From Helianthus annuus (Eukaryota > Streptophyta > Magnoliopsida > Asterales > Asteraceae): DNA of 64,000 bases. The stretch's first letter is position 1. The number at the start of each line of letters is the position of its first letter. Shown here piece after piece: positions 35,601 to 47,409 of the stretch. Where the stretch lies: positions 125,538,180 through 125,602,179 of the forward strand of contig NC_035448.2 in assembly GCF_002127325.2 (NCBI RefSeq). The letters are read 5' to 3'. The notes beneath the pieces are model-generated. The model saw only the letters and a program-made list of their open reading frames with translations. It was not told where the DNA came from and ran no database searches. A program made the translations under genes and the position numbers.

Positions 35601-38600
35601 AATTCCGAACAAGACGGCTCCTGAAATACATGACTGCCCTTCCCACGTACTCCTATCTAGTACTGGGCCACGACTGGGTCATTAGTTCACATCCGTCCTC
35701 TCTAGGAGCGGTGTGAGGGTGCCAAACCTAAGTAGCGCTACCAACTAATACCCGTTACCCTCCAGGTAACATAATAAGGGACTTACAAAAATGATAGGTG
35801 AGAATATTAACCAATATACCCGTTTTTACCCAAAAGACTTATCCCTCAACGGGATACCCACTGACTGTCCCCAACCACTGGGACGCATGCTCGAATGTAG
35901 TGAACTCACCTTGTTTTTGCTCGGTAAGATTATTTGCTCGTTTAACAGTTTGATCAACCACGCCCTAAAAGGGTTATCGATACGGTCAGTTACAACTGAT
36001 TCATGTACTCATGATTCATATCAAACATATATATATTACTCACGTAACGCACCCATGTACTTCGGATCATAACAGTTTATTCATCACTAGAACAAATAAC
36101 AATTGTTTGGCATGTAACTGTTCAAGTTTGTCACATACATACACACATCATTTATCAACACACCCCTCGATTCCAGTATCAAACGTGTACGGCCCCATTA
36201 TAATACGTGCGTGTGTCACAGTTTCTAGCCAACCCAACACATTCAAGGTCCATCCAAGACATGTCATACGCAGCCCTGTGAGTGTTGGGCTGGACGACAT
36301 AAGTTCAGTTAAGTGGACCGGTTGGGCTGTCCAGGCCTTCTAATTCCAACAGCCCAGTGACTAAAGGTTATGCTTCTAATTCCCACAGCCCACATTAGTT
36401 AAAACACAATAACAGATTGCATGCATAGTCACTAACACACATACAAACAATACAAATTTGTAACCCACTGTTAATCGAGATTAGTACATGGTATGATTAT
36501 TAAATTCTGAAGTATATAACATTATTTTATTATTTTTCTTTCCCCAACACAATCTGTATCTTACCGATAACAAAAGTTCAATATATATTCATCATAGGGT
36601 GAGCTGGTGTTCGTAGACTAATTCTTGTCATGTATACTTTTATAAATTCCACACAACAGACTAGTAATCACGTGGCATAGATCAGCTTTAATCATGTGAC
36701 ATTCATACCAACATGCAGTCATTACTCACATCCAAACTATCATGACAGTTTATGTTTATCGCCCCTAGCTCATTGCACGTGTCTATATTCTTGGTCCACA
36801 ACCACTCACATGTTGCAATCATTACTAATTCATGTAATGGATAGTATGCACAACAGTTTGTAATTCACATACATTCATATCATTTATTTAATAACTCAAA
36901 TACTTCTAGTTCACATAATCATATTTATACCAAAACGTATATCCTCAACATCATCAGTAAGCATCATCACAAAACACCAATTACCACATAAGTCATCAAC
37001 CCTACCCTATACTAACCAGAATTAAACCCTTCTAATCGCCATTAATTTCCCCAACGAAACTGGTTCCATACTCACATCTCCTGAATATTAATCATCGGGC
37101 CTAACTATTCGTATCTGATCTATGCGCGACCAAACTCATTAGATCTAGGATGCATGCTTTAACAAGTGCACATCATATAAGAATTATATATCATATATCA
37201 GCACATATGTAACCTTGATCGGCCCAAACAACAAATAATAAATCGTTGATAAATAAGAATTACTAACCAGTAATCTGACTAGTTGTGATGTAAACCGAAA
37301 CAGAAACAGGGGTCTTGCTACTGCCGTTGTTTGATGAATAATTAGGGTTGATGTGTTGCAATTATGAGACAAAGAAAATGGGTACGTAACTTGTATTATA
37401 AAGCCAATATTTGGACAATCTGGGCCGGTTGGGTTTGCTTATTTAGATGGTGGTTTGGGCCGGTGGTCACCCACTAATGTGAGATAGGTTTGTTTATTAG
37501 ATAAATGGCCGACATGTTACTTATGTCACATATGTTCCTGACAATTAAATCCCATACTCCCATGCAACCAATATCAATTATTCATATCTCTACATGACCG
37601 ACAATACTCAATTCATTGAAAAGCAACTTATACTTTGACTTTATGCTACCATCAAATGTCATCTTAGGTCATGATGCACTTACAAGATGAATGTGTGGAG
37701 TTTAAGTCTTCATACAAATCTGTGTGAGTAACGATTGAGTATGAAACAGGGACTGACAAAACAAGAGCACAGATTCGGATACATGATGTTATGTGTCGGC
37801 TATGTGCTAGAATCGTATTTACAAGTTAATTAATTATGCTAATGGGTTTCCAACCAAACAACATACACACATTGCACAACTATAAAACATACTAGCACAT
37901 TTATCAGAGTCACGGATTGATTAGATAGATTAAAACAGGAACAGGGAAATCACTAAATCGAAGGCACTAACCTTGAAATTTCGGGTTGTCACATCATCCC
38001 CAACTTGAAAGAAATTTCGTCCCGAAATTTGACAAGTAGGCACGAAAGAGTAAGGTGATAATCAGAATTGTTGCGGATTTTGCTCAGGTGTGACATCATC
38101 CCCAACTTGAAGGGGAATCTCGCCCCGAGATTCACCAGTTTTGCTTGACTCTGCTTTGTCTTTGGGAAAGAGGTGAGGGTAGTTTAGTTTCATCTGATCC
38201 TCGCGCTCCCATGTGAACTCCGGTCCACGTCTTGAGTTCCAACGAACCCTAACGATGGGAATACGACTGTGTTTACGCACTTTGACCTCATGGTCCATGA
38301 TCTCGATGGGTTCTTCAACAAACTGCAGCTTGTCGTCGATCTTTAACTCTTGAAAAGGTACCGTTAATGGGTCGTCAGCATAACACTTCTTTAACTGTGA
38401 TACATGGAATACGTCGTGAACATTACCCAGCTCAGTAGGTAACTCCAACCTATAAGCCACCTTACCGATACGCTCCAGAACCTTAAACGGCCCAACATAA
38501 CGTGGGTTCAGCTTGCCACGTTTCCCAAAGCGTACAACCCCTTTCCACGGTGAGACTTTCAGCATGACTCGGTCATTTACTTCAAACACTACCTCTTTGG

Positions 38601-41600
38601 CACGCTTGTCCGCATAGGCCTTCTGGCGGTCACGAGCAGCTGCCATACGTTCTCTGATTTTCACGATCATATCTGAAGTTTCGAGTACCATCTCAGGACC
38701 TGTGATCTGACTATCACCCACCTCAGCCCAGCAGAGAGGTGAACGACACTTCCTCCCATACAGTGCCTCAAATGGTGCCGCTTTGATACTGGTGTGGTAG
38801 CTGTTATTGTAGGAAAACTCTACCAACGGCAAGTGCTTCTCCCATCCTTTCCCAAAATCAATAACGCATGCCCGCAACATGTCTTCGAGCGTCTGGATGG
38901 TGCGCTCACTCTGACCATCCGTCTGTGGGTGATAAGCAGTACTCATGTCGAGGCGTGAACCAAACGATTTGTGCATAGCCTGCCATAACTCAGAAGTAAA
39001 ACGCGAATCCCGATCTGAAATGATAGAAGTTGGTACCCCGTGCCTAGATACAACCTCCTTAAGATAAACTGCTGCCAGCTGTGAATACTTATCCGTTTCC
39101 TTGATTGCTAGAAAGTGTGCTGACTTCGTGAGACGGTCGACAATCACCCAAATAGTATCGTTCCCCGCCTGCGTTCTCGGTAATCCTGTAACGAAATCCA
39201 TGGCGATTTGTTCCCATTTCCACATGGGTATCTCTGGCTGCTGGAGTAGTCCCGAAGGTTTCTGGTACTCTGCTTTGACTCTAGCACAAGTCAAGCACTT
39301 ACTCACGTATGTTGCGATGATAGCTTTCATATTAGGCCACCAATACAAAACTTTGAGATCCTGATACATCTTATCAGACCCCGGGTGAACAGAGTATCGA
39401 GACTTATGCGCTTCATCCATCACAAGTTCGCGGAGATCGCCAAACAGAGGAACCCATAATCTTCCCATAAAATAGTAAATGCCATCAGACTTTTGCTCGA
39501 ATTTCTTGTTCATACCACGCAAACCCTCTGCTTCAATGTTTCCAACCTTTAAGGCTTCGACCTGAGCCGAATGAATCCGTGTGGGTAGATCAGAGTGAAT
39601 AGTAAGCCGTAGGGCACGAATACGCTTCGGCTTTGGTTCCTTGCGGCTAAGAGCATCCGCTACAACGTTAGCTTTACCCGGGTGGTACTTGATGGCACAC
39701 TCGTAATCATTGAACAACTCTACCCAACGACGCTGACGTATATTCAATTCTCTCTGGTCGAAGATATGTTGAAGGCTCTTGTGATCAGTATAGATGGTGC
39801 ATTTCGTGCCGTATAGATAATGCCTCCAAATCTTCAGTGCAAAGACCACTGCTCCTAACTCCAAGTCGTGTGTCGTATAGTTCTTCTCGTGTACTTTCAA
39901 CTGTCGAGAAGCGTAAGCTATCACCTTCTCGCGTTGCATCAACACGCAACCGAGACCCTGAATCGAAGCATCACAATAAACCACAAAATCCTCGGTACCA
40001 TCTGGTAGAGATAGAATTGGCGCGCTGCATAATTTTTGTTTCAGAAGCTGGAAAGCATCCTCCTGTTTCGTTCCCCAAGAGTAAACTACCTTCTTCTGTG
40101 TTAATGAGGTGAGTGGCTGAGCAATCTTCGAGAAATTCTGAATAAAACGACGATAATACCCCGCTAGACCGAGAAATTGTCGCACCTCCGAAGGATTCTT
40201 TGGTGCCGCCCAATTTCTAATGGCGTCGATCTTGGCAGGATCCACATGTATGCCCATCTCATTAACTATATGCCCCAGAAAATGTACCTCCCGTATCCAA
40301 AAATCACACTTAGAAAATTTCGCGTACAACTGCTCCCTCCTCAGGAGTTCTAGGATAAGGCGTAGATGCCGCTCATGATCCTCCTTGTTCTTGGAATAAA
40401 TTAGAATGTCGTCGATAAAAACGATAACGAAGTCGTCAAGGTATGGCTTGCACACGCGGTTCATGAGATCCATGAAGACCGCAGGTGCGTTGGTCAACCC
40501 GAATGGCATAACCAAGAACTCATAGTGACCGTATCGTGTCCGAAACGCTGTTTTGGGAACGTCTTCCTCTCTGACTCGCACCTGATGATATCCCGACCTT
40601 AAGTCGATTTTTGAATAAAAACTTGACCCTTGCAGCTGGTCAAACAGGTCGTCGATACGAGGCAAAGGATAACGGTTCTTAACCGTCACCTTGTTGAGCT
40701 CGCGATAATCTATACACATCCGAAAAGACCCATCCTTCTTCTTCACAAATAGAACTGGGGCTCCCCAAGGGGAAGAGCTAGGTCGGATGAAACCCCTATC
40801 CAACAGCTCTTGGAGTTGGTTTGACAATTCCTGCAACTCCCCTGGTGCAAGACGGTATGGCGCACGAGCAACCGGGGCTGCCGCTGGGGCGAGGTCGATC
40901 TGGAATTCCACCTGACGATGTGGAGGTAAACCAGGGAGTTCCTCAGGAAATACGTCAGGATATTCATGGACAACTGGAAGATCTTCAATCTTCCTTTCAT
41001 CAGACCGTGAATCAGTGACAAGAGCGAAAATAGCAGGATAGCCCTTACGCAGATACTTCTGAGCCTTCATTGCTGACACAATACTAACTGGGGTCCCACT
41101 GCGATAACCCTGAACCGATAAAGATTCTCCACCAGGAAGGGGAACACGCACGATCTTCTCCTTACAGAGAATCTCCGCCTGGTACTTGGACAACCAGTCC
41201 ATACCGATAATCACGTCGAAGCTTCCAAGAGTAATGGGAAGTAGGTCAATGTCGAATACTTGACCCAGAAGATCGAGTTTACACCCAACTAGGACATGCG
41301 AAGATTCGATTGTTTTACCATTTGCTATCTCTACAATGTGTTTCATTACGAGAGGTGTAGGACTTAACCCTAACTGAGAACTGAACCCCAAAGACACGTA
41401 ACTCCAATCGGCACCAGAGTCAAATAAAATAGAAGCAAATACACCGTTTACTGAAAACGTACCAGTAACTACGTTGCCGTCGTTCCTCGCTTCCCCCGCT
41501 CCTAACACAAACCCGCGCCCACGCGCAACATTACCCCCATTGTTCCCAGCATTGTTGTTCCCGTTGTTACCCCCTGTGTTCTGCTTCAGCTGAGGACAGT

Positions 41601-44600
41601 CTCGCTTGAAATGCCCCTCGGCCCCACACTGATAACACCCTTTCTGAGTACCCTGGTTCTGTTGAGTCTGTTGTCTACCCGACTGCTGAGATGGCTGCTG
41701 CTGAGCGGGAAGTGTAGCCCTACAATCCCTAGCCACGTGCCCTGATCGGTTACACCGATGACAAACCCGAGCACACTGCCCCTTGTGATGATAGCTACAC
41801 TTGTTGCACAAAGGTAGCTTCCCCGCATATGATCCCTGCCCTGATTTGTTACTCTGGTTTTGATTCACTGATGATGACTGGCTGAAACTGCGGTTGCTGC
41901 TAGTATTCGTCTTCTTCTGAGGCTGTGCAGAGTTGGACCCCTTGTCCATATCGTTCCACTTACGTTTGCTATCAACAGCAGACGCAGTGGAAGTAGTAGC
42001 GGCTGTAGCAGTGCTAGAAATACGTGGTGGCAATGAGTTGCTTTCCACCTCCTGATCAACGATCTTGTGAGCCAAACGAACAATCTGAGTTAAGTTATTG
42101 AGGTTCGCTGCCGTAACCAAACCCTTCACCCGTGGAGGTAACCCCTTAATGAACAACTCAATCCTTCGAGGCATAGGTCGGGACAAATTCGGACACAAAT
42201 CAGCCAACTCATACGACCGCTTCACGTACGCTTCAATTTCAGACCCCACCATTTTCAGATCATAGTACTCATTCTCTAATTTCTGTATTTCATCACGAGG
42301 ACAATATTCCTCCCTCATCAACTCTTTAAAGTCGTCCCACGTAGTGGCATTCGCCGCCTCGATGCCTAACAGTTGAACCTGGGCATTCCACCAGGTCAAG
42401 GCACCATCTTCGAGCGTGCCCGCAGCAAATTTCACTCTGTCCCCAACCGGGCAGTTACACATCGCGAACACAGACTCTGCCTTTTCGAACCAGCGCAAGA
42501 GCCCTACAACCCCTTCAGTCCCACTGAAGGTCTGCGGCTTACAATCCATGAAGGTTTTAAACGTGCAAACAGGTGGGTGAGGCGGATTTTGTGGCGCTGG
42601 CTGACCAGCCTGATAAGCTGCCAAGGCTGCAGCCACCTGGGCGTTGATTAAATCCGCTAGCTCAGCTTGTGTCATATTGATTTGGCCACGTCCACCACCG
42701 CGGCCTCCACCACGTCCACCACGACGGCCTCCACCACGTCCGTTCATGATTCTATAAATATGGGAAAAAGGAACGAATTTAACAGACAATTTCAAGTAGA
42801 TGCCAAGTATTGCTATGGTATTCACAGTTTTCGAGGTGCTAATACAAGATTAACTAACAACGCGGAATTCCTTTTTCACACTAGTTGAGATTTACTGGGA
42901 CTCACATGCACCCCACGTTGTTATTATGTGTGCACCCATAATAATAACCCAATTTGCATGTTTATCTCAGTTCCTCCCAACTCGTGTTAAAAGGTTTCCC
43001 CAAATTTAAGCAGCACGACCTATGACATCACAACATAGAGCATGTAAGTTCAAGAAGGGTCCTACTCTTAAAACACGTAGCATAGACCGGTAGCATAGGA
43101 ATTCGTATTGTAATGTCAAGTGTGTGTCTGAGTGTGATACTAATCATGAGTATGTACTAAATATGCTATGCAATAGTAAATAAGAGACGAACCTTGCTGC
43201 CTGGAGTTGAGTGTCATAGTCAATGTCGGATCAGTTCAGTTATAGTCTGGTTTTATAAAACATTTTAAGACCAAGTTCACTATAACCAGTGGCTCTGATA
43301 CCAAACTGTCACACCCTCAAATTACCACCTAGGGAGTGTCCCTGTTGGGCGTGTGACGACTAGCAATGAGCCACCAATTACATTGAATCACAAGTTTAAA
43401 ATGAAAATCCATTGTTTAATAATACTGAAATCCCAATCATAAGTTATCCAAAATCATAAGTTCAGCGGAAGCGTAAAGAATTCATAAAGTAAATACTAAA
43501 CGATCATAATAAATAAGTGTTTGATGAATAAGTCCTCAGCATGACCATGACCACTCTTTCCCTCCAGCCAACAAGCTCCTGTTCCAATCACCTAACGACC
43601 TGCGAGCATGTAACAAGTGTATCAGACAAAGCTGGCGAGTTCACAGTTTTAGAAAACGTTTGTTACCCGTTGTATATAAAACAGTTCAATAACCAATGCA
43701 AGTAATATTGTTAATATCTCAATTCCGAACAAGACGGCTCCTGAAATACATGACTGCCCTTCCCACGTACTCCTATCTAGTACTGGGCCACGACTGGGTC
43801 ATTAGTTCACATCCGTCCTCTCTAGGAGCGGTGTGAGGGTGCCAAACCTAAGTAGCGCTACCAACTAATACCCGTTACCCTCCAGGTAACATAATAAGGG
43901 ACTTACAAAAATGATAGGTGAGAATATTAACCAATATACCCGTTTTTACCCAAAAGACTTATCCCTCAACGGGATACCCACTGACTGTCCCCAACCACTG
44001 GGACGCATGCTCGAATGTAGTGAACTCACCTTGTTTTTGCTCGGTAAGATTATTTGCTCGTTTAACAGTTTGATCAACCACGCCCTAAAAGGGTTATCGA
44101 TACGGTCAGTTACAACTGATTCATGTACTCATGATTCATATCAAACATATATATATTACTCACATAACGCACCCATGTACTTCGGATCATAACAGTTTAT
44201 TCATCACTAGAACAAATAACAATTGTTTGGCATGTAACTGTTCAAGTTTGTCACATACATACACACATCATTTATCAACACACCCCTCGATTCCAATATC
44301 AAACGTGTACGGCCCCATTATAATACGTGCGTGTGTCACAGTTTCTAGCCAACCCAACACATTCAAGGTCCATCCAAGACATGTCATACGCAGCCCTGTG
44401 AGTGTTGGGCTGGACGACATAAGTTCAGTTAAGTGGACCGGTTGGGCTGTCCAGGCCTTCTAATTCCAGCAGCCCAGTGACTAAAGGTTATGCTTCTAAT
44501 TCCCACAGCCCACATTAGTTAAAACACAATAACAGATTGCATGCATAGTCACTAACACACATACAAACAATACAAATTTGTAACCCACTGTTAATCGAGA

Positions 44601-47409
44601 TTAGTACATGGTATGATTATTAAATTCTGAAGTATATAACATTATTTTATTATTTTTCTTTCCCCAACACAATCTGTATCTTACCGATAACAAAAGTTCA
44701 ATATATATTCATCATAGGATGAGCTGGTGTTCGTAGACTAATTCTTGTCATGTATACTTTTATAAATTCCACACAACAGACTAGTAATCACGTGGCATAG
44801 ATCAGCTTTAATCATGTGACATTCATACCAACATGCAGTCATTACTCACATCCAAACTATCATGACAGTTTATGTTTATCGCCCCTAGCTCATTGCACGT
44901 GTCTATATTCTTGGTCCACAACCACTCACATGTTGCAATCATTACTAATTCATGTAATGGATAGTATGCACAACAGTTTGTAATTCACATATATTCATAT
45001 CATTTATTTAATAACTCAAATACTTCTAGTTCACATAATCATATTTATACCAAAACGTATATCCTCAACATCATTAGTAAGCATCATCACATAACACCAA
45101 TTACCACATAAGTCATCAACCCTACCCTATACTAACCAGAATTAAACCCTTCTAATCGCCATTAATTTCCCCAACGAAACTGGTTCCTTACTCACATCTC
45201 CTGGATATTAATCATCGGGCCTAACTATTCGTATCTGATCTATGCGCGACCAAACTCATTAGATCTAGGATGCATGCTTTAACAAGTGCACATCATATAA
45301 GAATTATATATCATATATCAGCACATATGTAACCTTGATCGGCCCAAACAACAAATAATAAATCGTTGATAAATAAGAATTACTAACCAGTAATCTGACT
45401 AGTTGTGATGTAAACCGAAACAGAAACAGGGGTCTTGCTACTGCCGTTGTTTGATGAATAATTAGGGTTGATGTGTTGCAATTATGAGACAAAGAAAATG
45501 GGTACGTAACTTGTATTATAAAGCCAATATTTGGACAATCTGGGCCGGTTGGGTTTGCTTATTTAGATGGTGGTTTGGGCCGGTGGTCACCCACTAATGT
45601 GAGATAGGTTTGTTTATTAGATAAATGGCCGACATGTTACTTATGTCACATATGTTCCTGACAATTAAATCCCATACTCCCATGCAACCAATATCAATTA
45701 TTCATATCTCTACATGACCTACAATACTCAATTCATTGAAAAGCAACTTATACTTTGACTTTATGCTACCATCAAATGTCATCTTAGGTCATGATGCACT
45801 TACAAGATGAATGTGTGGAGTTTAAGTCTTCATACAAATCTGTGTGAGTAACGATTGAGTATGAAACAGGGACTGACAAAACAAGAGCACAGATTCGGAT
45901 ACATGATGTTATGTGTCGGCTATGTGCTAGAATCATATTTACAAGTTAATTAATTATGCTAATGGGTTTCCAACCAAACAACATACACACATTGCACAAC
46001 TATAAAACATACTAGCACATTTATCAGAGTCACGGATTGATTAGATAGATTAAAACAGGAACAGGGAAATCACTAAATCGAAGGCACTAACCTTGAAATT
46101 TCGGGTTGTCACAAAATTAAAGTCTGAAATCACTGATGAATTACAAGACAATATTGATGTCACATTCACAGCGTCTGACACTGATTATGAGTCTGAGTTA
46201 GTTAAGCGAGTTCTCGATCTGGTGTTGGATATGGATGAAGAGTCAAAGTCGGAGTCGAAGTCAGATAGTTCGAGTTCATCCGAGAAGAGTCCGAGTTCAC
46301 TGGTTAAGAGGGTTTACAATAAAGAATTCTTATTATCAAAATCTAATTTGAATGACGGATCAGTCAAAGTAGCATATACGTTGAATGATTCAGACAAATT
46401 ATATTCTGATGAGGAATTCCCAATAAGAAGTGTTAAAACTGAGAAGATCAAAAAGGTTTTCAAATTAACAGAAATTAATATTTCTAAAATAAAAGATTTA
46501 AATCTTTCTGAAAAACCTAAACCTTACACTTCAAGGATTCAACAAAGAGTAAACAAGAAAATGGGTTACGGTTGTGGTTATGGTTTTCAAAAGAAACCAA
46601 ACCATAATGGTAATCTCAAAAAGAAAGGTCTTGGTTTCATTTCATTGAAAAATTATAAAAATCAGAAAACTTATAAACCAAAAACAAAATTTGTTGCAGG
46701 AGGAAGTTCAGAGGATGAACAGAAGAAACCGTTCTGGAAGCAGTCAAATCAAGAGTTTCTTGCTGAAGTAAAGAAGAATGTGAGAAAGTCTGCTTCAAGA
46801 GTTAACAGAAGAACCTGTTTCAAATGCCAGGAAGTTGGACACATAGCTTGGAATTGCCCCAAGACCAACTACCAAAAACAGGGAGTTTCTTCTAACTTTG
46901 TTTCAAGAAGAAAATGTGTTGATGAACAGAAACAATCAGCTGAAAAACTTAAAATGAAAAATTCTATTTCTGAAAAAGGTGAAAGTTCAAAACGGTTTTA
47001 TAAAAGAAAAGGTGATATGAACAAGCAAAATTGGGTGGTTAAATCTGAGGGTAATTCTGACAATGAATCTGATTCCATAAAATTAGAGGAGTCATTGGTT
47101 GAGAAAAGGATTGTGAATTCCGTTCCAGAGGTGAACGGTGAGAATTTCCCTGAATTGTCAAAGGAAAATCTGATGTCGAAAGTTGGTAAGGTTGAGAACT
47201 CAAATCAGTTCTTCGCTGATAAAGGAGAATTTGATGTTGAGAAGGCTTTCAATGGGAAAGTCAAACACATTTTTGGGAAGATGGTTGACAAGAAGGTAAA
47301 GGGTGCAAAAGAGTTTTACAAATCAAAATGTTGGTGGGACAGATGTGTTCCAAAATCACCCAAGGCTGGTCAGGCTTGGGTGGACATTAGTAATCGGCAT
47401 CATTCTTGA
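32665..47409 (+). CDS. Gag-like protein of the copia element, interrupted by element B
   Basis: Capsid/nucleocapsid-type protein, 1270 residues in two parts: 32665-35186 and 46119-47409 (2522 + 1291 nt, exactly 1271 codons with the stop). The two parts were contiguous before element B inserted. An N-terminal gag (UBN2-like) domain covers residues 30-230. A first CCHC knuckle ([14 protein letters not shown]) lies near residue 417. Residues 570-790 are a Glu/Lys-rich coiled coil with about ten units of the EKVVEVEK type (34490-34680). After the interruption come a Ser/Glu-rich stretch, a second CCHC ([14 protein letters not shown], about 46814-46855) and a [11 protein letters not shown] end, where copia polyproteins normally run on into protease. 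It stops instead. The start ATG 32665 is the first after the motif array. There is no stop or frameshift apart from the insertion. Confidence 0.85.
35187..37993 (-). repeat. 3' LTR of element B (2807 bp)
   Basis: On the plus strand it begins TGTCACACCCTCAAATTACC and ends GAAATTTCGGGTTGTCACA. Hairpins include GTTACC/GGTAAC (35754-35770), TATCCC/GGGATA (about 35840) and TGTCCC/GGGACG (about 35875), near a TAGCGCTA block (35732). Short ORFs inside occur identically in the other LTR and have no motif. Confidence 0.95.
37994..38133 (-). promoter_or_regulatory. Doubled hairpin plus polypurine signal of element B
   Basis: On the minus strand the inner hairpin GAATCTCG/CGAGATTC (38115-38133) is followed by AAGTTGGGGATGATGTCACACC. 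That stretch overlaps the end of pol. The outer hairpin AAATTTC/GAAATTT (38012-38030) is followed by AAGTTGGGGATGA and the 3' LTR. It is laid out as in element A at 8012-8149. Confidence 0.8.
38062..42747 (-). CDS. Gag-pol polyprotein of element B, intact
   Basis: A single frame of 1561 residues from ATG 42747. That start is preferred over 42825 because the RG-rich gag start begins here, as in element A. Domains by residue: gag core 80-240 ([16 protein letters not shown]), CCHC knuckles about 310-385, aspartic protease DSGAD near 440, RT 600-790 with the catalytic FIDD near 778, RNase H with YCDAS near 922, integrase zinc finger 1110-1160 ([13 protein letters not shown]), DDE core (MDFVTG near 1183, SDRDSRF near 1247, GQSERT near 1280), and a chromodomain-like C-terminus near 1490 ([19 protein letters not shown]), which in chromoviruses directs integration to heterochromatin. 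All catalytic residues I can check are present. Transcription would start in the right-hand LTR (43307-46113). Confidence 0.96.
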   Translation of the reverse strand: MNGRGGGRRGGRGGGRGGGRGQINMTQAELADLINAQVAAALAAYQAGQPAPQNPPHPPVCTFKTFMDCKPQTFSGTEGVVGLLRWFEKAESVFAMCNCPVGDRVKFAAGTLEDGALTWWNAQVQLLGIEAANATTWDDFKELMREEYCPRDEIQKLENEYYDLKMVGSEIEAYVKRSYELADLCPNLSRPMPRRIELFIKGLPPRVKGLVTAANLNNLTQIVRLAHKIVDQEVESNSLPPRISSTATAATTSTASAVDSKRKWNDMDKGSNSAQPQKKTNTSSNRSFSQSSSVNQNQSNKSGQGSYAGKLPLCNKCSYHHKGQCARVCHRCNRSGHVARDCRATLPAQQQPSQQSGRQQTQQNQGTQKGCYQCGAEGHFKRDCPQLKQNTGGNNGNNNAGNNGGNVARGRGFVLGAGEARNDGNVVTGTFSVNGVFASILFDSGADWSYVSLGFSSQLGLSPTPLVMKHIVEIANGKTIESSHVLVGCKLDLLGQVFDIDLLPITLGSFDVIIGMDWLSKYQAEILCKEKIVRVPLPGGESLSVQGYRSGTPVSIVSAMKAQKYLRKGYPAIFALVTDSRSDERKIEDLPVVHEYPDVFPEELPGLPPHRQVEFQIDLAPAAAPVARAPYRLAPGELQELSNQLQELLDRGFIRPSSSPWGAPVLFVKKKDGSFRMCIDYRELNKVTVKNRYPLPRIDDLFDQLQGSSFYSKIDLRSGYHQVRVREEDVPKTAFRTRYGHYEFLVMPFGLTNAPAVFMDLMNRVCKPYLDDFVIVFIDDILIYSKNKEDHERHLRLILELLRREQLYAKFSKCDFWIREVHFLGHIVNEMGIHVDPAKIDAIRNWAAPKNPSEVRQFLGLAGYYRRFIQNFSKIAQPLTSLTQKKVVYSWGTKQEDAFQLLKQKLCSAPILSLPDGTEDFVVYCDASIQGLGCVLMQREKVIAYASRQLKVHEKNYTTHDLELGAVVFALKIWRHYLYGTKCTIYTDHKSLQHIFDQRELNIRQRRWVELFNDYECAIKYHPGKANVVADALSRKEPKPKRIRALRLTIHSDLPTRIHSAQVEALKVGNIEAEGLRGMNKKFEQKSDGIYYFMGRLWVPLFGDLRELVMDEAHKSRYSVHPGSDKMYQDLKVLYWWPNMKAIIATYVSKCLTCARVKAEYQKPSGLLQQPEIPMWKWEQIAMDFVTGLPRTQAGNDTIWVIVDRLTKSAHFLAIKETDKYSQLAAVYLKEVVSRHGVPTSIISDRDSRFTSELWQAMHKSFGSRLDMSTAYHPQTDGQSERTIQTLEDMLRACVIDFGKGWEKHLPLVEFSYNNSYHTSIKAAPFEALYGRKCRSPLCWAEVGDSQITGPEMVLETSDMIVKIRERMAAARDRQKAYADKRAKEVVFEVNDRVMLKVSPWKGVVRFGKRGKLNPRYVGPFKVLERIGKVAYRLELPTELGNVHDVFHVSQLKKCYADDPLTVPFQELKIDDKLQFVEEPIEIMDHEVKVRKHSRIPIVRVRWNSRRGPEFTWEREDQMKLNYPHLFPKDKAESSKTGESRGEIPLQVGDDVTPEQNPQQF
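42748..43306 (-). other. 5' leader and primer binding site of element B
   Basis: This is the untranslated leader between the 5' LTR and the gag ATG. The primer site TGGTATCAGAGCC (minus strand) is at 43291-43303, three bases from the LTR. The 26 extra codons that extend the frame to 42825 lie in this leader and have no match in element A. Confidence 0.85.
43307..46113 (-). repeat. 5' LTR of element B (2807 bp)
   Basis: The same length as the 3' LTR, with about 14 substitutions by eye. On the minus strand a TTTATAATAC box near 45515 is a possible core promoter. The GGGCCGGT motif occurs twice just upstream of it. Confidence 0.95.

Larger units (their letters stand above)
35187..46113 (-). mobile_element. 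Intact Ty3/gypsy chromovirus B (Tekay-like), TSD AAATT
   Basis: A complete 10,927-bp element: two LTRs of 2807 bp each, primer site, one uninterrupted gag-pol frame, polypurine tract, and AAATT on both sides (35182-35186 and 46114-46118). By eye the LTRs differ at about 14 positions (0.5 %). At a commonly used plant LTR rate of 1.3e-8 per site per year this suggests roughly 0.2 million years, as a rough estimate only. It is the youngest insertion of the nest and the only element here that looks autonomous. Confidence 0.96.

Noticed and set aside
35791..36343. Frames of 93 and 110 codons repeated at 43911-44463
   Set aside because: They are inside the two LTRs of element B, antisense to its transcription, with no motif.
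35187..46113. Possibility that element B is an integrated pararetrovirus
   Set aside because: It has two LTRs, a DDE integrase, a chromodomain, a 5-base target duplication and a polypurine tract, all typical of a Ty3/gypsy chromovirus. Movement-protein and coat features of pararetroviruses are absent.
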